The notes: generated by a model not told the origin, from the sequence alone. A stretch of 64,000 nucleotides of DNA from UBA4744 sp963707435 (GCA_963707435.1 CAVPPF010000004.1:248001-312000), one strand, 5' to 3'. Numbered from the stretch's first letter, positions 52,364 to 61,772 are shown. Numbers and translations are program-made.

Positions 52364-54790
52364 ATGGCAGATCGCTATTGCTTCGTGTGCGACACGACGG
52401 TTGACTCCGAGTTCTGCCCGACCTGCGAGACGGAGACCTGGCGTCCACCCCCCCATCAGGCGGAGCCGCGCCTCGACGACCCGGCTCACCTGCCGCCGGC
52501 CGATCCCGTCGAACCCGACCGGCCGTCCCCGCCGCTTCCGCCCCTGCCGGTGGTGGCGCCACCGACCGGCGCCGACCTCCCCGGCAACGAGGCAGGAGCC
52601 CGGCAAGGGGAGCGTCCAATTGCGCCGGCCCGGTTGGTGCCCATCGCCGCGCTCGTGGTGGGCGGCATCATCTTTCTCTCTGTGCTCACCGGACCCTCGG
52701 GCCTGGAACCGGAGGATGAGACGCCGGTGACGCCACCCATCACTGCTCAAACCACGACAACGGTGCCGGCCCCCGGTAGCTCCCGGGATGTGTGGCGGCC
52801 TCCAACGGGCACCTGGGTGGGCGGGTTCTCGTTCTCATCAAGCCGCCCGGAAACGCTCTACGGACCGTCGTTGACCCCCGGCTTGCTCGACATTTCGCCG
52901 GACACCGTGATCGTCGATTCTCTTCCCGACGGACGACTGGTCGGGGTCGATCAGGCCGGCCGGCACGTGCTGCTGATCGGATCCGGACCGGGCGGCGAAC
53001 GAGAGATTGTTCCTCTCCCCGGGCCGGGACCGGAGAGCGCTCCTCCACTGCTGTCCCCCGATGGGACCCGGCTGGCTGCCATTGATGCATCCGGGGTTCC
53101 TTATGTCTGGACCATCGGCCCCAGCCTCGATCCCGAGACGTTGCCGTCCGGCCAGATCATCTCACCGCGCGACTCGGCAGCAACTGCCGTGGAAGCCATC
53201 GCTTCTCTCGCCTGGTCACCCGATTCCTCTCTCCTCGCCCTCAATGCCTTCCAGGGCGGTTACTACCTCTGGGATCTCGACACCAACGACGTGAGCCGGG
53301 CATCGATGCCGGGACGGGCGATCGCCGTTTCGAGGAGCCAGGTTGCTGCCTGGGGTAACGCCGGCCTCGAACTGCGGGACCTGACCGGGCGGGTCATCCG
53401 CCGGTGGGACGACCTTCTCGACCCATCGGCACGTGACCCGTTGCGGACCGGTCCGGTCCTCCAAACGGAGGGAGCCTTTGATCCTCTCAAGCGGTACCTC
53501 GCCGTGGAAGGGCAGGTGGGACCCGACGGGAGCGACGGGCTGACCGTATTGTCCATGATCGGCACCACCCGACAGCTGCTCACCACCGAGCCTGCCCAGG
53601 GGTTCGCGTGGTCGGGAGACGGGAGCGGCTTGTACTGGATGGACTCCGGCGGTCTTCAGGTTTGGTCCGCCGATCCCGAACGTGCTTCGGCGGCCATGCT
53701 CGGAGGGAGCGGGGAGATCTTCGGCAGGCTCCGCGTCTACGATCCGGCCATCTCGCCGATCGCCCACCCTGCCCTCGTCACATCGAGTTTGGTGGAATTG
53801 CGCAACGGCGCAATCACCCGCAGAACGATGAACGGATCCGAGACCTTCTTCTCCGGAAACGAGCAGGCAACGATTGCCCCGGCCGACGTTGACGGTCGTA
53901 TCTTGACCGTGGCAGCCAGCGAGCCCGCTCGAGCAGTCGTTCTGGCGGATCCACTCAACCTCAATGCGCCGCTCGTTCTCGGAAACCTCACAACGCTTCA
54001 GTTGAGAGCGGGGGGCCGCCTGGTGAGAGCCGTCGCCTTGAGTCCCGGCGACGGCGAAACTATCGCCACCAGCGAGCTGGAGGCAACCCGCTGGTACCTC
54101 GAAACCGATCGCGGCTCCATTCTCTTCGGGCCGGATGGCGGCCTCTTCACAACCGTCGCTCAGGGAAGCTCCTTGAACACGCTGGGGACAAAAGCCTTTC
54201 ATGTCACGCCGGACGGGTCGGCGATTCAGACCCTCCCTACCGAAGCGGGGATCGACACTGTGCTCACCGCCGCCGACCTGGACGCCGAGCGCATCCTGGC
54301 GGTGGGGGTGGTACGGCGAAGCCTTTTCGTTATCGCAACAGATGACGTCGGTTCGGCGCAGATCTGGCAGGTGCCGGGCGACAGCCCGTTACTCACTACG
54401 CCTTTCTTCCCCGTCGGCCCCTCCATCACCTCGGACAAGTGGTTGGTGTACACATCCGCCGGAGCGATCACCGGCGGCCGAATCCTCGCAGACCCCGATA
54501 CCGGGCCGGGCGGCGAACTTCTGGCGGCCCAGTTCGACCGCCCCAACGGTCCGATCACGATTGTCCTGGCCTCTCCGCTTGCCCTGGAGTCGGTGTGCGG
54601 CGCCCTAGCCGGAGGTGCGTGCGTGGTCTCGGAAACATCGGGGAGCCTGCTGGGCTTCTCGCCGGACGGCAACTGGCTGCTGGTCGATAGTGACTCCGGT
54701 TATCTCGCTCTGTCTACGGTCGGGCGGGGCGGTGTGCTCCTCTCGGAGACGGTGCCGGACGATATCGCCTGGGTAGCGGGAGACACGTAA
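52364..54790 (+). CDS. Zinc-ribbon, membrane-anchored beta-propeller protein
   Basis: An 808-residue protein with an unusual order: an N-terminal zinc ribbon (Cys 6, 9, 18 and 21; YCFVCD and FCPTC), a Pro-rich linker (about 28-75), one transmembrane helix (about 91-110), then a long outer part of WD40/TolB-like repeats (LLSPDGTRLAAIDASG, LAWSPDSSLLALNA, LLGFSPDGNWLLVDS). The ribbon would face the cytosol and the propeller the outside. Function unknown. Its ribbon-linker-helix module recurs in the small gene at 58947. Confidence 0.78.
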   Translation: MADRYCFVCDTTVDSEFCPTCETETWRPPPHQAEPRLDDPAHLPPADPVEPDRPSPPLPPLPVVAPPTGADLPGNEAGARQGERPIAPARLVPIAALVVGGIIFLSVLTGPSGLEPEDETPVTPPITAQTTTTVPAPGSSRDVWRPPTGTWVGGFSFSSSRPETLYGPSLTPGLLDISPDTVIVDSLPDGRLVGVDQAGRHVLLIGSGPGGEREIVPLPGPGPESAPPLLSPDGTRLAAIDASGVPYVWTIGPSLDPETLPSGQIISPRDSAATAVEAIASLAWSPDSSLLALNAFQGGYYLWDLDTNDVSRASMPGRAIAVSRSQVAAWGNAGLELRDLTGRVIRRWDDLLDPSARDPLRTGPVLQTEGAFDPLKRYLAVEGQVGPDGSDGLTVLSMIGTTRQLLTTEPAQGFAWSGDGSGLYWMDSGGLQVWSADPERASAAMLGGSGEIFGRLRVYDPAISPIAHPALVTSSLVELRNGAITRRTMNGSETFFSGNEQATIAPADVDGRILTVAASEPARAVVLADPLNLNAPLVLGNLTTLQLRAGGRLVRAVALSPGDGETIATSELEATRWYLETDRGSILFGPDGGLFTTVAQGSSLNTLGTKAFHVTPDGSAIQTLPTEAGIDTVLTAADLDAERILAVGVVRRSLFVIATDDVGSAQIWQVPGDSPLLTTPFFPVGPSITSDKWLVYTSAGAITGGRILADPDTGPGGELLAAQFDRPNGPITIVLASPLALESVCGALAGGACVVSETSGSLLGFSPDGNWLLVDSDSGYLALSTVGRGGVLLSETVPDDIAWVAGDT

Positions 54791-54910
54791 CCTCCCGTGT
54801 TTTGATCCGCTGATGGCATCCGGTCACGCAGGCATTTGGGTGGAGGTGGACGGCGCATGCAACCAGGCACACCGTTCCAGTCCCCAGATTCTCGGCCTTC
54901 GATCGGATGC

Positions 54911-54936
54911 GTAGCGGGTTTCCAACCAGCCGCTAC
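54911..54936 (+). promoter_or_regulatory. Palindrome overlapping purC promoter
   Basis: Outer arms GTAGCGG and CCGCTAC with an inner GGTT-TCC-AACC. The right arm overlaps the TACCAT -10 box. Possible operator or leader structure. Confidence 0.5.
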
Positions 54937-54939
54937 CAT
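54934..54939 (+). promoter_or_regulatory. -10 box of purC operon, leaderless type
   Basis: TACCAT, seven bases before the GTG at 54947. Confidence 0.45.
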
Positions 54940-54946
54940 CCCGCCC

Positions 54947-55828
54947 GTGCCGGCCTTGGACCACGTTGGATCAGGGAAAGTCCGTGAGATCTACCGGATC
55001 GATGACGACCGGCTGCTCTTTGTTGCCTCCGACCGGATCTCCGCTTACGACGTCATCCTCGACGACCCGATCCCCGACAAAGGCCGCGTCCTCACCGGCC
55101 TGTCGCTGCACTGGTTCGAGTACCTGGACGTTCCCCATCACCTGCTCAGCGTCGACCTCACCGGAATACCGGGGATCACCGCCGAGGAGCGGTCCGAGCT
55201 GGCCGGTCGCGCGATGATCGTTCGCAAGGCCGAAGTCATCCCGGTCGAATGCGTGGTGCGCGGGTACCTCTACGGATCGTCGTGGCGGGAGTATCGCGAT
55301 GGGGGCGGGCCGACTACCGAGCATCTCCCCGCCGGGCTGCACATGGCCGACCGGCTGCCCGAGCCGATATTCACGCCCGCCACCAAGGCGGCCTCCGGCC
55401 ACGACGAGAACCTGACGGAGGCCGGGGCGAGAGGGCAGCTGGGCGATGCGCTCTACGAGGAGCTCCAACGGCGCTCAATCGACATCTACCTGCGGGCTTC
55501 GGAGTACGCCGCCGGAAAGGGCGTCATCCTGGCCGACACCAAGTTCGAGTTCGGCTACGCCGGGGGCGAGCTTCTCCTCATCGACGAGGTCCTCACCGCC
55601 GACTCCTCGCGCTACTGGCCTGCCGATCAGTGGCAACCGGGCCGGCCGGTCCCGTCGTTCGACAAGCAGTATGTCCGCGACTGGCTCGACTCGACCGGAT
55701 GGGATCACGCCCCGCCCCCGCCACGGCTCCCGGCCGAGGTAATCAACGGCACCCGGGCTCGATACGTGGAGGCCTACGAACGCATCGCCGGGCGGCCTTT
55801 CGACGAGTACCTGGAGGCCACTGCATGA
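54947..55828 (+). CDS. purC: SAICAR synthetase
   Basis: Adds aspartate to CAIR with ATP. The 293-residue protein starts VPALDHVGSGKVREIY and has RLLFVASDRISAYDVIL, VECVVRGYLYGSSW, FTPATKAASGHDEN and FEFGYAGGELLLIDEVLTADSSRYWP. It is the long, eukaryote-like/actinobacterial form. GTG 54947 fits the conserved N-terminus and the -10 box; an ATG at 54857 with GGAGG ten bases upstream would add 30 unrelated residues. Overlaps purS by ATGA. Confidence 0.94.
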   Translation: MPALDHVGSGKVREIYRIDDDRLLFVASDRISAYDVILDDPIPDKGRVLTGLSLHWFEYLDVPHHLLSVDLTGIPGITAEERSELAGRAMIVRKAEVIPVECVVRGYLYGSSWREYRDGGGPTTEHLPAGLHMADRLPEPIFTPATKAASGHDENLTEAGARGQLGDALYEELQRRSIDIYLRASEYAAGKGVILADTKFEFGYAGGELLLIDEVLTADSSRYWPADQWQPGRPVPSFDKQYVRDWLDSTGWDHAPPPPRLPAEVINGTRARYVEAYERIAGRPFDEYLEATA

Positions 55829-56067
55829 AGGTCACCGTTCACATACACCGCCGCCCGGACATCGCCGATCCACAGGGGACCACCGTGGCCCGGGCGCTGC
55901 GCGACCTCGGTTTCGAGAGTGTCGGAAGGGTCCGCATCAACCGCACCATCGAGCTGGACGTGCACGGTACCGACCGCACCGCCGTTGAGGCTGAAGTTCG
56001 GGCGATGTGTGAGAAGTTGCTGGCCAATCCGGTCATGGAAGACTTCGAGGTGGTGGTTCAGGAGTGA
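55825..56067 (+). CDS. purS: FGAM synthase subunit PurS
   Basis: The 80-residue helper that links PurQ and PurL in the three-part FGAM synthase. The pattern DPQGTTVARALRDLGFESVGRVRINRTIEL and CEKLLANPVMEDFEV is complete. Overlaps both neighbours by 4 bases, ATGA with purC and GTGA with purQ. Confidence 0.94.
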   Translation: MKVTVHIHRRPDIADPQGTTVARALRDLGFESVGRVRINRTIELDVHGTDRTAVEAEVRAMCEKLLANPVMEDFEVVVQE

Positions 56068-56762
56068 AGGCGGCCGTGGTCGTGTTCCCCGGAACCAACT
56101 GTGAACACGACAGCCTCTACGCGCTTGCATCCGTCGGCATCGACGCCGAGTTGGTTTGGCACCGAGAAACGGACCTGAGCGCCTTTGCGGGCGTCATCAT
56201 CCCCGGCGGTTTCGCCCACGGCGACTATCTCCGGACCGGCGCCATCGCCCGCTTCTCACCCGTCATGAGCGAGGTGGAACGCCTGGCAGCGGCAGGAGTC
56301 CCCATCCTCGGCATCTGCAACGGGTTTCAGATCCTCTGCGAAGCAGGGTTGCTGCCGGGCGTCTTGCTTCAAAACGCCGGTCTCCGATTCATCTGCCGGC
56401 CGGTTCACGTCCGGGTTACCTCGACCGACTCCGTCCTGACCCGGGCGGCCCGGATCGGACAGGTTCTCGAGCTGCCGCTCAATTCCTACGAAGGCAACTA
56501 CACAACCGACCATTCGACCTTCGCCGACCTCGAACGCTCGGGCCACATCGTGCTGCGGTACTCGGACTCGCACGGAGCCGTCTCCGAAGCGGCCAACCCG
56601 AACGGATCGCTCGGCAACACAGCCGGGCTCACCAATGCGGCAGGCAATGTCGCCGGCTTGATGCCGCATCCCGAACGCGCCATCGAGCAGGTGCTCGGTT
56701 CCGCCGACGGGCGGGTGCTGATGGAATCCTTCGCCTTGAGTATGACCGCTGCCCATGTCTGA
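56064..56762 (+). CDS. purQ: FGAM synthase glutaminase subunit PurQ
   Basis: Class-I glutamine amidotransferase of 232 residues that feeds ammonia to PurL. Nucleophile Cys85 in GICNGFQIL; the His-Glu pair is in MPHPERA. FPGTNCEHD at the start is typical. GTG start overlaps the purS stop. Confidence 0.95.
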   Translation: MKAAVVVFPGTNCEHDSLYALASVGIDAELVWHRETDLSAFAGVIIPGGFAHGDYLRTGAIARFSPVMSEVERLAAAGVPILGICNGFQILCEAGLLPGVLLQNAGLRFICRPVHVRVTSTDSVLTRAARIGQVLELPLNSYEGNYTTDHSTFADLERSGHIVLRYSDSHGAVSEAANPNGSLGNTAGLTNAAGNVAGLMPHPERAIEQVLGSADGRVLMESFALSMTAAHV

Positions 56763-58929
56763 CCAAACACCCCTCCACCGGGCGCTCGGGATGACCGACG
56801 GTGAGTACGCGGCAGTGTGCGACATCCTCGACCGTCCTCCCCGGGATGCCGAGTTGGCGATGTATTCGGTCATGTGGTCCGAGCACTGCTCGTACAAATC
56901 CTCCCGTCCCCATCTCGGGCGTTTCCCCAGCGAGGCACCCTGGGTGGTCGTCGGCCCCGGTGAGAATGCGGGAGTCATCGATCTCGGCGACGGCTGGCTG
57001 GCCGCCTTCCGCATCGAGTCCCACAATCACCCGTCGTTCGTCGAACCTCACCAGGGCGCAGCCACCGGCGTGGGCGGCATTCTTCGTGACGTGTTCACGA
57101 TGGGAGCCAGACCCATAGCCGTCTGGGATCAAATCCGCTTCGGGTCGCTCGACGATGCCCACAACCGCTACCTGCTCGCGGGCGTCGTCGCCGGAATCGC
57201 CGGATACGGAAACGCGGTCGGGGTGCCGACCGTCGGCGGCGAGGTGGCGTTTGAGGACTGCTACGCAGGCAACCCGCTCGTCAACGTGATGGCCCTCGGA
57301 ATCCTCCGGCGCGAGCAACTCGTACTTGCCGAGTCGGGAGGTCCCGGCACCGAGGCTGTCCTGCTGGGATCCGCCACGGGACGCGACGGCATCGGCGGCG
57401 CATCCGTCCTCGCCTCGGCGAGCTTCGACGATGCCGGGACGGCCAAACGTCCATCGGTCCAGGTAGGCGACCCGTTCGAAGAGAAGAAGCTGATCGAGGC
57501 GTGCCTCGAACTCTACGAACGGGGCCTGGTCGTCGGCATTCAGGACCTGGGAGCAGCCGGGTTGTCCTGCGCCACGTCCGAACCGGCCGCCAAATCGGGA
57601 ATGGGCATGGAGGTCGATCTGGGGACCGTTCATGTACGGGAGCCGGGCATGACACCGGCCGAACTGCTGATGTCTGAATCACAGGAACGCATGATGGCTT
57701 TCGTTGCGCCCCAGGACGTCGACGAAGTCCTGACCGTCGCTGCCAAGTGGGAGATCGATGCCTCACGGGTCGGAACCGTTGCCAGGGGCGGTCTGCTGCG
57801 GGTCTTCGAACAGGGCGAACTGGTCGCGGAAGTCCCGGCGGCGTCACTCTCGGAAGATGCACCCGTCTACCACCGCCCCGTCCGCCGACCGGACTGGCTC
57901 GACGACCTGTGGAATCGGGGAGCGCCGGTTGATCGACCGGATGTGGCAGCCGGACTGCTCAAACTCCTGGATGAACCATCGCTGGCCGATCCGGCCTGGG
58001 TGTACGAGCAGTACGACCACATGCTGTTCCTCAACACGGTGATCGGCCCGGGACACGACGGGACGTTGCTGCGGATCAAAGGAACCACCAAGGCGCTGGC
58101 CGGGACCACCGACGGGAACGGGCGCCGCTGCTACCTGGATCCGCGTCGCGGCGGCGCCCATCTTGTGTACGAGTCTGCCCTCAACGTGGCCGTGACCGGG
58201 GCACGACCGATGGCCGTGGTCGACAACCTCAACTTCGGGAATCCGGAGAAGCCGGAGATCATGTGGCAATTCGCCGAAACGATCGAAGGCATCGCTGAAG
58301 CTTGTGAGCACCTCGCGATACCGGTGGTCGGCGGCAACGTCTCTTTCTACAACGAGACGGATGGGATCGACATCTACCCGACACCGATCGTCGGGATGAT
58401 CGGCCTGGCCGATCCGTACCCGGAGAACCCGCCGCGTCTCGACCGGGCCGCCTCCGGCCAGGACTTGTGGTTGCTCGGACCCGACGGCTCAGCCGACGTA
58501 GCCGGGACCGTCTTCCAGAAGGTGGTGGGCGAGACGATCGGCGGCCGCCCGTGCGCACCCGATCCGGCTCTGGCCATCCGGCTCACGGCGCTGGCCGCCC
58601 ATCTGGCCGCCACCGGTATGACCCCGGTGTTGCACGACGTGTCCAGGGGTGGCCTGGGCATGGCCATCGCAAAGGTGTGCATCATGTCCGGACTGGGTGT
58701 CACGGCAAAGTGGGACGGGAACTGGTTTGCCGAAGACCCTCACCGGCTGATCGCTGCCGTTGACCCTGCGCAGGCCGATCCTCTGGTAGCTCTGGCGGCA
58801 GACCGGGGAGTCCCGGCCCGCCGCATCGGGACCTTCGGGGGTGATCAGATCCGGTTGGGCGACGCTGCCGTCGGCCTGGACGAGGCAACCACGGTCTGGC
58901 GAAGTGCGCTGCCGCGCCGGATGGGGTGA
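56755..58929 (+). CDS. purL: FGAM synthase large subunit PurL
   Basis: ATP-dependent step making FGAM. The 724-residue small-type PurL starts with HRALGMTDGEYAAVCDIL and has YSVMWSEHCSYKSSRPHL, ESHNHPSFVEP, GATGVGGILRDVFTMGARP-like text, and a second half GMIGLADPYPENPPRL. Overlaps purQ by 8 bases. Together with PurS and PurQ it forms the full complex. Confidence 0.96.
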   Translation: MSDQTPLHRALGMTDGEYAAVCDILDRPPRDAELAMYSVMWSEHCSYKSSRPHLGRFPSEAPWVVVGPGENAGVIDLGDGWLAAFRIESHNHPSFVEPHQGAATGVGGILRDVFTMGARPIAVWDQIRFGSLDDAHNRYLLAGVVAGIAGYGNAVGVPTVGGEVAFEDCYAGNPLVNVMALGILRREQLVLAESGGPGTEAVLLGSATGRDGIGGASVLASASFDDAGTAKRPSVQVGDPFEEKKLIEACLELYERGLVVGIQDLGAAGLSCATSEPAAKSGMGMEVDLGTVHVREPGMTPAELLMSESQERMMAFVAPQDVDEVLTVAAKWEIDASRVGTVARGGLLRVFEQGELVAEVPAASLSEDAPVYHRPVRRPDWLDDLWNRGAPVDRPDVAAGLLKLLDEPSLADPAWVYEQYDHMLFLNTVIGPGHDGTLLRIKGTTKALAGTTDGNGRRCYLDPRRGGAHLVYESALNVAVTGARPMAVVDNLNFGNPEKPEIMWQFAETIEGIAEACEHLAIPVVGGNVSFYNETDGIDIYPTPIVGMIGLADPYPENPPRLDRAASGQDLWLLGPDGSADVAGTVFQKVVGETIGGRPCAPDPALAIRLTALAAHLAATGMTPVLHDVSRGGLGMAIAKVCIMSGLGVTAKWDGNWFAEDPHRLIAAVDPAQADPLVALAADRGVPARRIGTFGGDQIRLGDAAVGLDEATTVWRSALPRRMG

Positions 58930-58946
58930 GCCGGCGGGGTCACCGT

Positions 58947-59192
58947 TCACGTCACGCCGGCTGAGTTGCCGGCAACGATGGCAATGATGATGAGGAGCAG
59001 CGCAACGGCCACGACGGCCACCATGGCCCAACGGCCGGCGCCGGGCGGTCGGCCGGTCGGAGACTCACCAACGGTCGGGGGACGGGGGTGCTTCTCTTTC
59101 GCGTGCCTTTCCTCGCGGTAGAGCGGAGCCCCGCAGCGTGGGCACACTTCACCGTCGGCCGGTGCATCACATCGGAAGCAGTAGCCCGCCAT
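58947..59192 (-). CDS. Small zinc-ribbon single-helix membrane protein
   Basis: An 81-residue protein: zinc ribbon with Cys 5, 8, 17 and 20 (YCFRCD, VCPRC), a charged and Pro-rich linker (about 25-55) and one transmembrane helix (about 56-74) near the C-terminus. It has the same module order as the N-terminus of the 52364 protein. The ATG at 59192 lies opposite the region upstream of purF. It sits on the opposite strand between purL and purF, splitting the pur genes. Function unknown. Confidence 0.68.
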   Translation of the reverse strand: MAGYCFRCDAPADGEVCPRCGAPLYREERHAKEKHPRPPTVGESPTGRPPGAGRWAMVAVVAVALLLIIIAIVAGNSAGVT

Positions 59193-59302
59193 GATGCAAG
59201 TTAAGCCGTTTCGGGGCGGTGCCTCTTTGAAATCCCTGCAGCGTGCCTTCCCGCGTTCGACCACGGCAGAGCAGGGCACGCTCGAACCGTTTTCGAGCTG
59301 CC

Positions 59303-59308
59303 TACAAT
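59303..59308 (+). promoter_or_regulatory. -10 box of purF-purM, leaderless type
   Basis: TACAAT, eight bases before the TTG at 59317. A short palindrome CTCGAA-CCGTT-TTCGAG (59281-59297) covers the -35 region. Confidence 0.5.
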
Positions 59309-59316
59309 CCGCGCTC

Positions 59317-60759
59317 TTGGAGCGAGCCCCGACCACTTCCAGCTTGCCTGAATCCTCCAGGCCAGGAGAGGCCTGCGGGGTATTCGGCGTCTACGCACCG
59401 GAAACCGATGCGGCGCACCTCATCTCGTTCGGGCTGTTCGCCCTCCAGCATCGAGGACAGGAGAGCGCCGGGATCGGTGTCTCCGATGGAGAGACGGTCA
59501 CCGTCTCCAAGGACATGGGTTTGGTCAGCCAGGTCTTCGACGAGAAATCGCTGGCCGGGCTCCCGGGCCACCTGGGAATTGGACACACACGCTATTCGAC
59601 GACCGGGTCGACGACCTGGGACAACGCTCAACCCGCCTTTCGCCAGGTGGGTTCCACCGGACTGGCCCTAGGTCACAACGGCAACCTCACCAACACCGTG
59701 GAACTCAGCGAGCGGATCGGCCCTCAGGCGGGATCGAGCGATTCCGAGTTGATGCTGCAGGCGATCGCGCTCGAGGTTCAGGACGAACGGGCAGATGGGC
59801 GCCAGCTGGAACGGGCCATGCTGGAGGCCCTCCCCGGCTTCGAGGGGGCCTTCTCGCTCGTTGCCATGGACCAGGGACATGTCATCGGCGTGCGGGATCC
59901 TCACGGGTTCCGGCCGCTGTCCATCGGCCGTCTCGAAGCGGGAGGCTGGGTTCTCGCATCGGAGACCGCTGCCCTCGATCTGGTCGGAGCGGCCTTCGTT
60001 CGCGACGTCGAGCCCGGCGAGATGGTGGTGATCGACGCTTCTGGATTGCGGAGCTTCCGGCCTTTCGCTCCAGCCGAACCCCGACTGTGCGTCTTTGAGT
60101 TCGTCTACTTCGCACGACCGGACAGCCGCCTCTACGGACAGAACATCCACGCTGCCCGCCAGAATATGGGACGCATCCTCGCCTCCGAGGCGCCGGTCGA
60201 CGCGGATGTGATCGTCCCGGTTCCGGAGTCCGGGATTCCGGCCGCGCAGGGGTTCTCAGCAGCAAGCGGCATTCCGTATACCGACGGGTTGGTGAAGAAC
60301 CGCTACGTCGGGCGCACGTTCATCGAGCCGAGCCAGATGTTGCGTGATCGAGGGATCCGCCTCAAGCTGAATCCCATCCCGGCCACCCTCGCCGGCAAGA
60401 GCGTGATCCTGGTCGACGACTCCATCGTCCGCGGAACGACGACCCGCCAGCTGGTCGCCATGGTGCGCGAGGCCGGAGCACGGGAGATCCACCTGCGGAT
60501 TTCCTCGCCCCCCTACCGGTGGCCGTGTTTCTACGGCATGGATACTTCCGATCGTTCGAAGCTTCTGGCGGCCAACCAGACCGTTGAGGAGATCGGCGAG
60601 TTCCTCGCCTGCGACTCGCTTGCGTATTTGTCGCTCGAAGGTTTGCTGGCGGCCACCGGGGCCGCTCAGGATGGCTTCTGCACAGCCTGTCTCAGCGGCC
60701 GGTACCCGACCCGCCTGCCGACCAACGGGCACAAGCTTGCCCTCGAAAGCGAGGGGTGA
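59317..60759 (+). CDS. purF: Amidophosphoribosyltransferase
   Basis: First committed purine step: PRPP plus glutamine gives phosphoribosylamine. The N-terminal glutaminase begins at the catalytic Cys in GEACGVFGVYAPE; PRPP loop in VILVDDSIVRGTTTRQL; Cys residues in PCFYGMD and FCTACLSG fit an Fe-S bearing, propeptide-containing type. Start choice: TTG 59317 lies eight bases after TACAAT and gives a 19-residue propeptide before the Cys, as is usual. The open frame runs back to an ATG at 59191, which would add 42 unrelated residues. 480 residues from the TTG. Confidence 0.92.
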   Translation: MERAPTTSSLPESSRPGEACGVFGVYAPETDAAHLISFGLFALQHRGQESAGIGVSDGETVTVSKDMGLVSQVFDEKSLAGLPGHLGIGHTRYSTTGSTTWDNAQPAFRQVGSTGLALGHNGNLTNTVELSERIGPQAGSSDSELMLQAIALEVQDERADGRQLERAMLEALPGFEGAFSLVAMDQGHVIGVRDPHGFRPLSIGRLEAGGWVLASETAALDLVGAAFVRDVEPGEMVVIDASGLRSFRPFAPAEPRLCVFEFVYFARPDSRLYGQNIHAARQNMGRILASEAPVDADVIVPVPESGIPAAQGFSAASGIPYTDGLVKNRYVGRTFIEPSQMLRDRGIRLKLNPIPATLAGKSVILVDDSIVRGTTTRQLVAMVREAGAREIHLRISSPPYRWPCFYGMDTSDRSKLLAANQTVEEIGEFLACDSLAYLSLEGLLAATGAAQDGFCTACLSGRYPTRLPTNGHKLALESEG

Positions 60760-61772
60760 TGCCGACCTACCGGGAGTCCGGAGTCGATCTCGACGCAGCC
60801 GGTGAGCTGGTAGATCGGATCGGTCCTGCCGTCGAAAGGACGTGGAACGAGCGCGTGGTCGGCGGGTTCGGCGGATTTGCCGCAGGGATCCGCATACCCG
60901 CCGGCTTCCGGAGCCCGGTGCTCATGATGAGCACAGACGGGGTGGGGACCAAGATCGAGCTGGCACGGACGACGGGTCGATTCGCCGGCCTCGGGTTCGA
61001 TCTCGTCGCCATGTGCGTGGATGATCTTGCGGCGGTGGGAGCTCGACCGCTCGCCTTCACCGACTATCTGGCCGTCGGGGCGCTGCAGCCGGACCGGGAC
61101 CAGGAATTGATCGAGTCGGTGGCCGCTGCTTGCGTCTCGGCCGGATGCGCGTTGCTGGGAGGAGAGACGGCCGTTCACCCGGGTGTCATGGACGCCGATT
61201 CCTTCGATCTGGCCGGGGCGGCACTGGGAATCGTCGAAGAGGGCGACGCAATTACGGGCACGTCGATTGAAGTCGGGGATGTGGTTGTCGGAGTCCAGAG
61301 TCCCAACCTCCGATCGAACGGCTTCTCGCTGGTCCGGGCATTGCTGCAGGACGTCGATCTGGACGACTCGTTCGACGACGGCCGCACCGTCGGCGAGGTG
61401 CTGCTCGAACCATCGGTGATCTACGCCCCGGCCGTCCTGGAAGCTGTGTCCACCGGCGCGGTGCATGGACTCGCCCACATCACGGGTGGAGCGCTCCCGG
61501 GCAACCTGCCCAGGGTCCTTCCGGCCGGCACCGGCGCCGTTCTCGACCGAAGCGCCTGGACCGTCCCGCCCGTTTTCGGCTACCTCCAGAACCTGGGACC
61601 GGTTTCCGACGAGGAGATGTTTCGCACCTTCAACATGGGGATCGGTTTTGTGCTCATGGTCGGTTCCACGGCCGCGACAGAGGTTCAGGCCGCCTTCACC
61701 AACCACGGGCACCGCAGCCGGGTCATCGGCGAGGTGACGGCAGATCAGGGTCATGAAATCCGCATCGTCTAG
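60759..61772 (+). CDS. purM: AIR synthetase
   Basis: Closes FGAM to AIR with ATP. The 337-residue protein has GGFGGFAAG, LMMSTDGVGTKIELA, VDDLAAVGARPLAFTDYLAVG, LLGGETAVHPGVM and AHITGGALPGNLPRVLP. ATG 60759 overlaps the purF stop (TGATG). Its last 20 bases overlap the next gene. Confidence 0.96.
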   Translation: MPTYRESGVDLDAAGELVDRIGPAVERTWNERVVGGFGGFAAGIRIPAGFRSPVLMMSTDGVGTKIELARTTGRFAGLGFDLVAMCVDDLAAVGARPLAFTDYLAVGALQPDRDQELIESVAAACVSAGCALLGGETAVHPGVMDADSFDLAGAALGIVEEGDAITGTSIEVGDVVVGVQSPNLRSNGFSLVRALLQDVDLDDSFDDGRTVGEVLLEPSVIYAPAVLEAVSTGAVHGLAHITGGALPGNLPRVLPAGTGAVLDRSAWTVPPVFGYLQNLGPVSDEEMFRTFNMGIGFVLMVGSTAATEVQAAFTNHGHRSRVIGEVTADQGHEIRIV

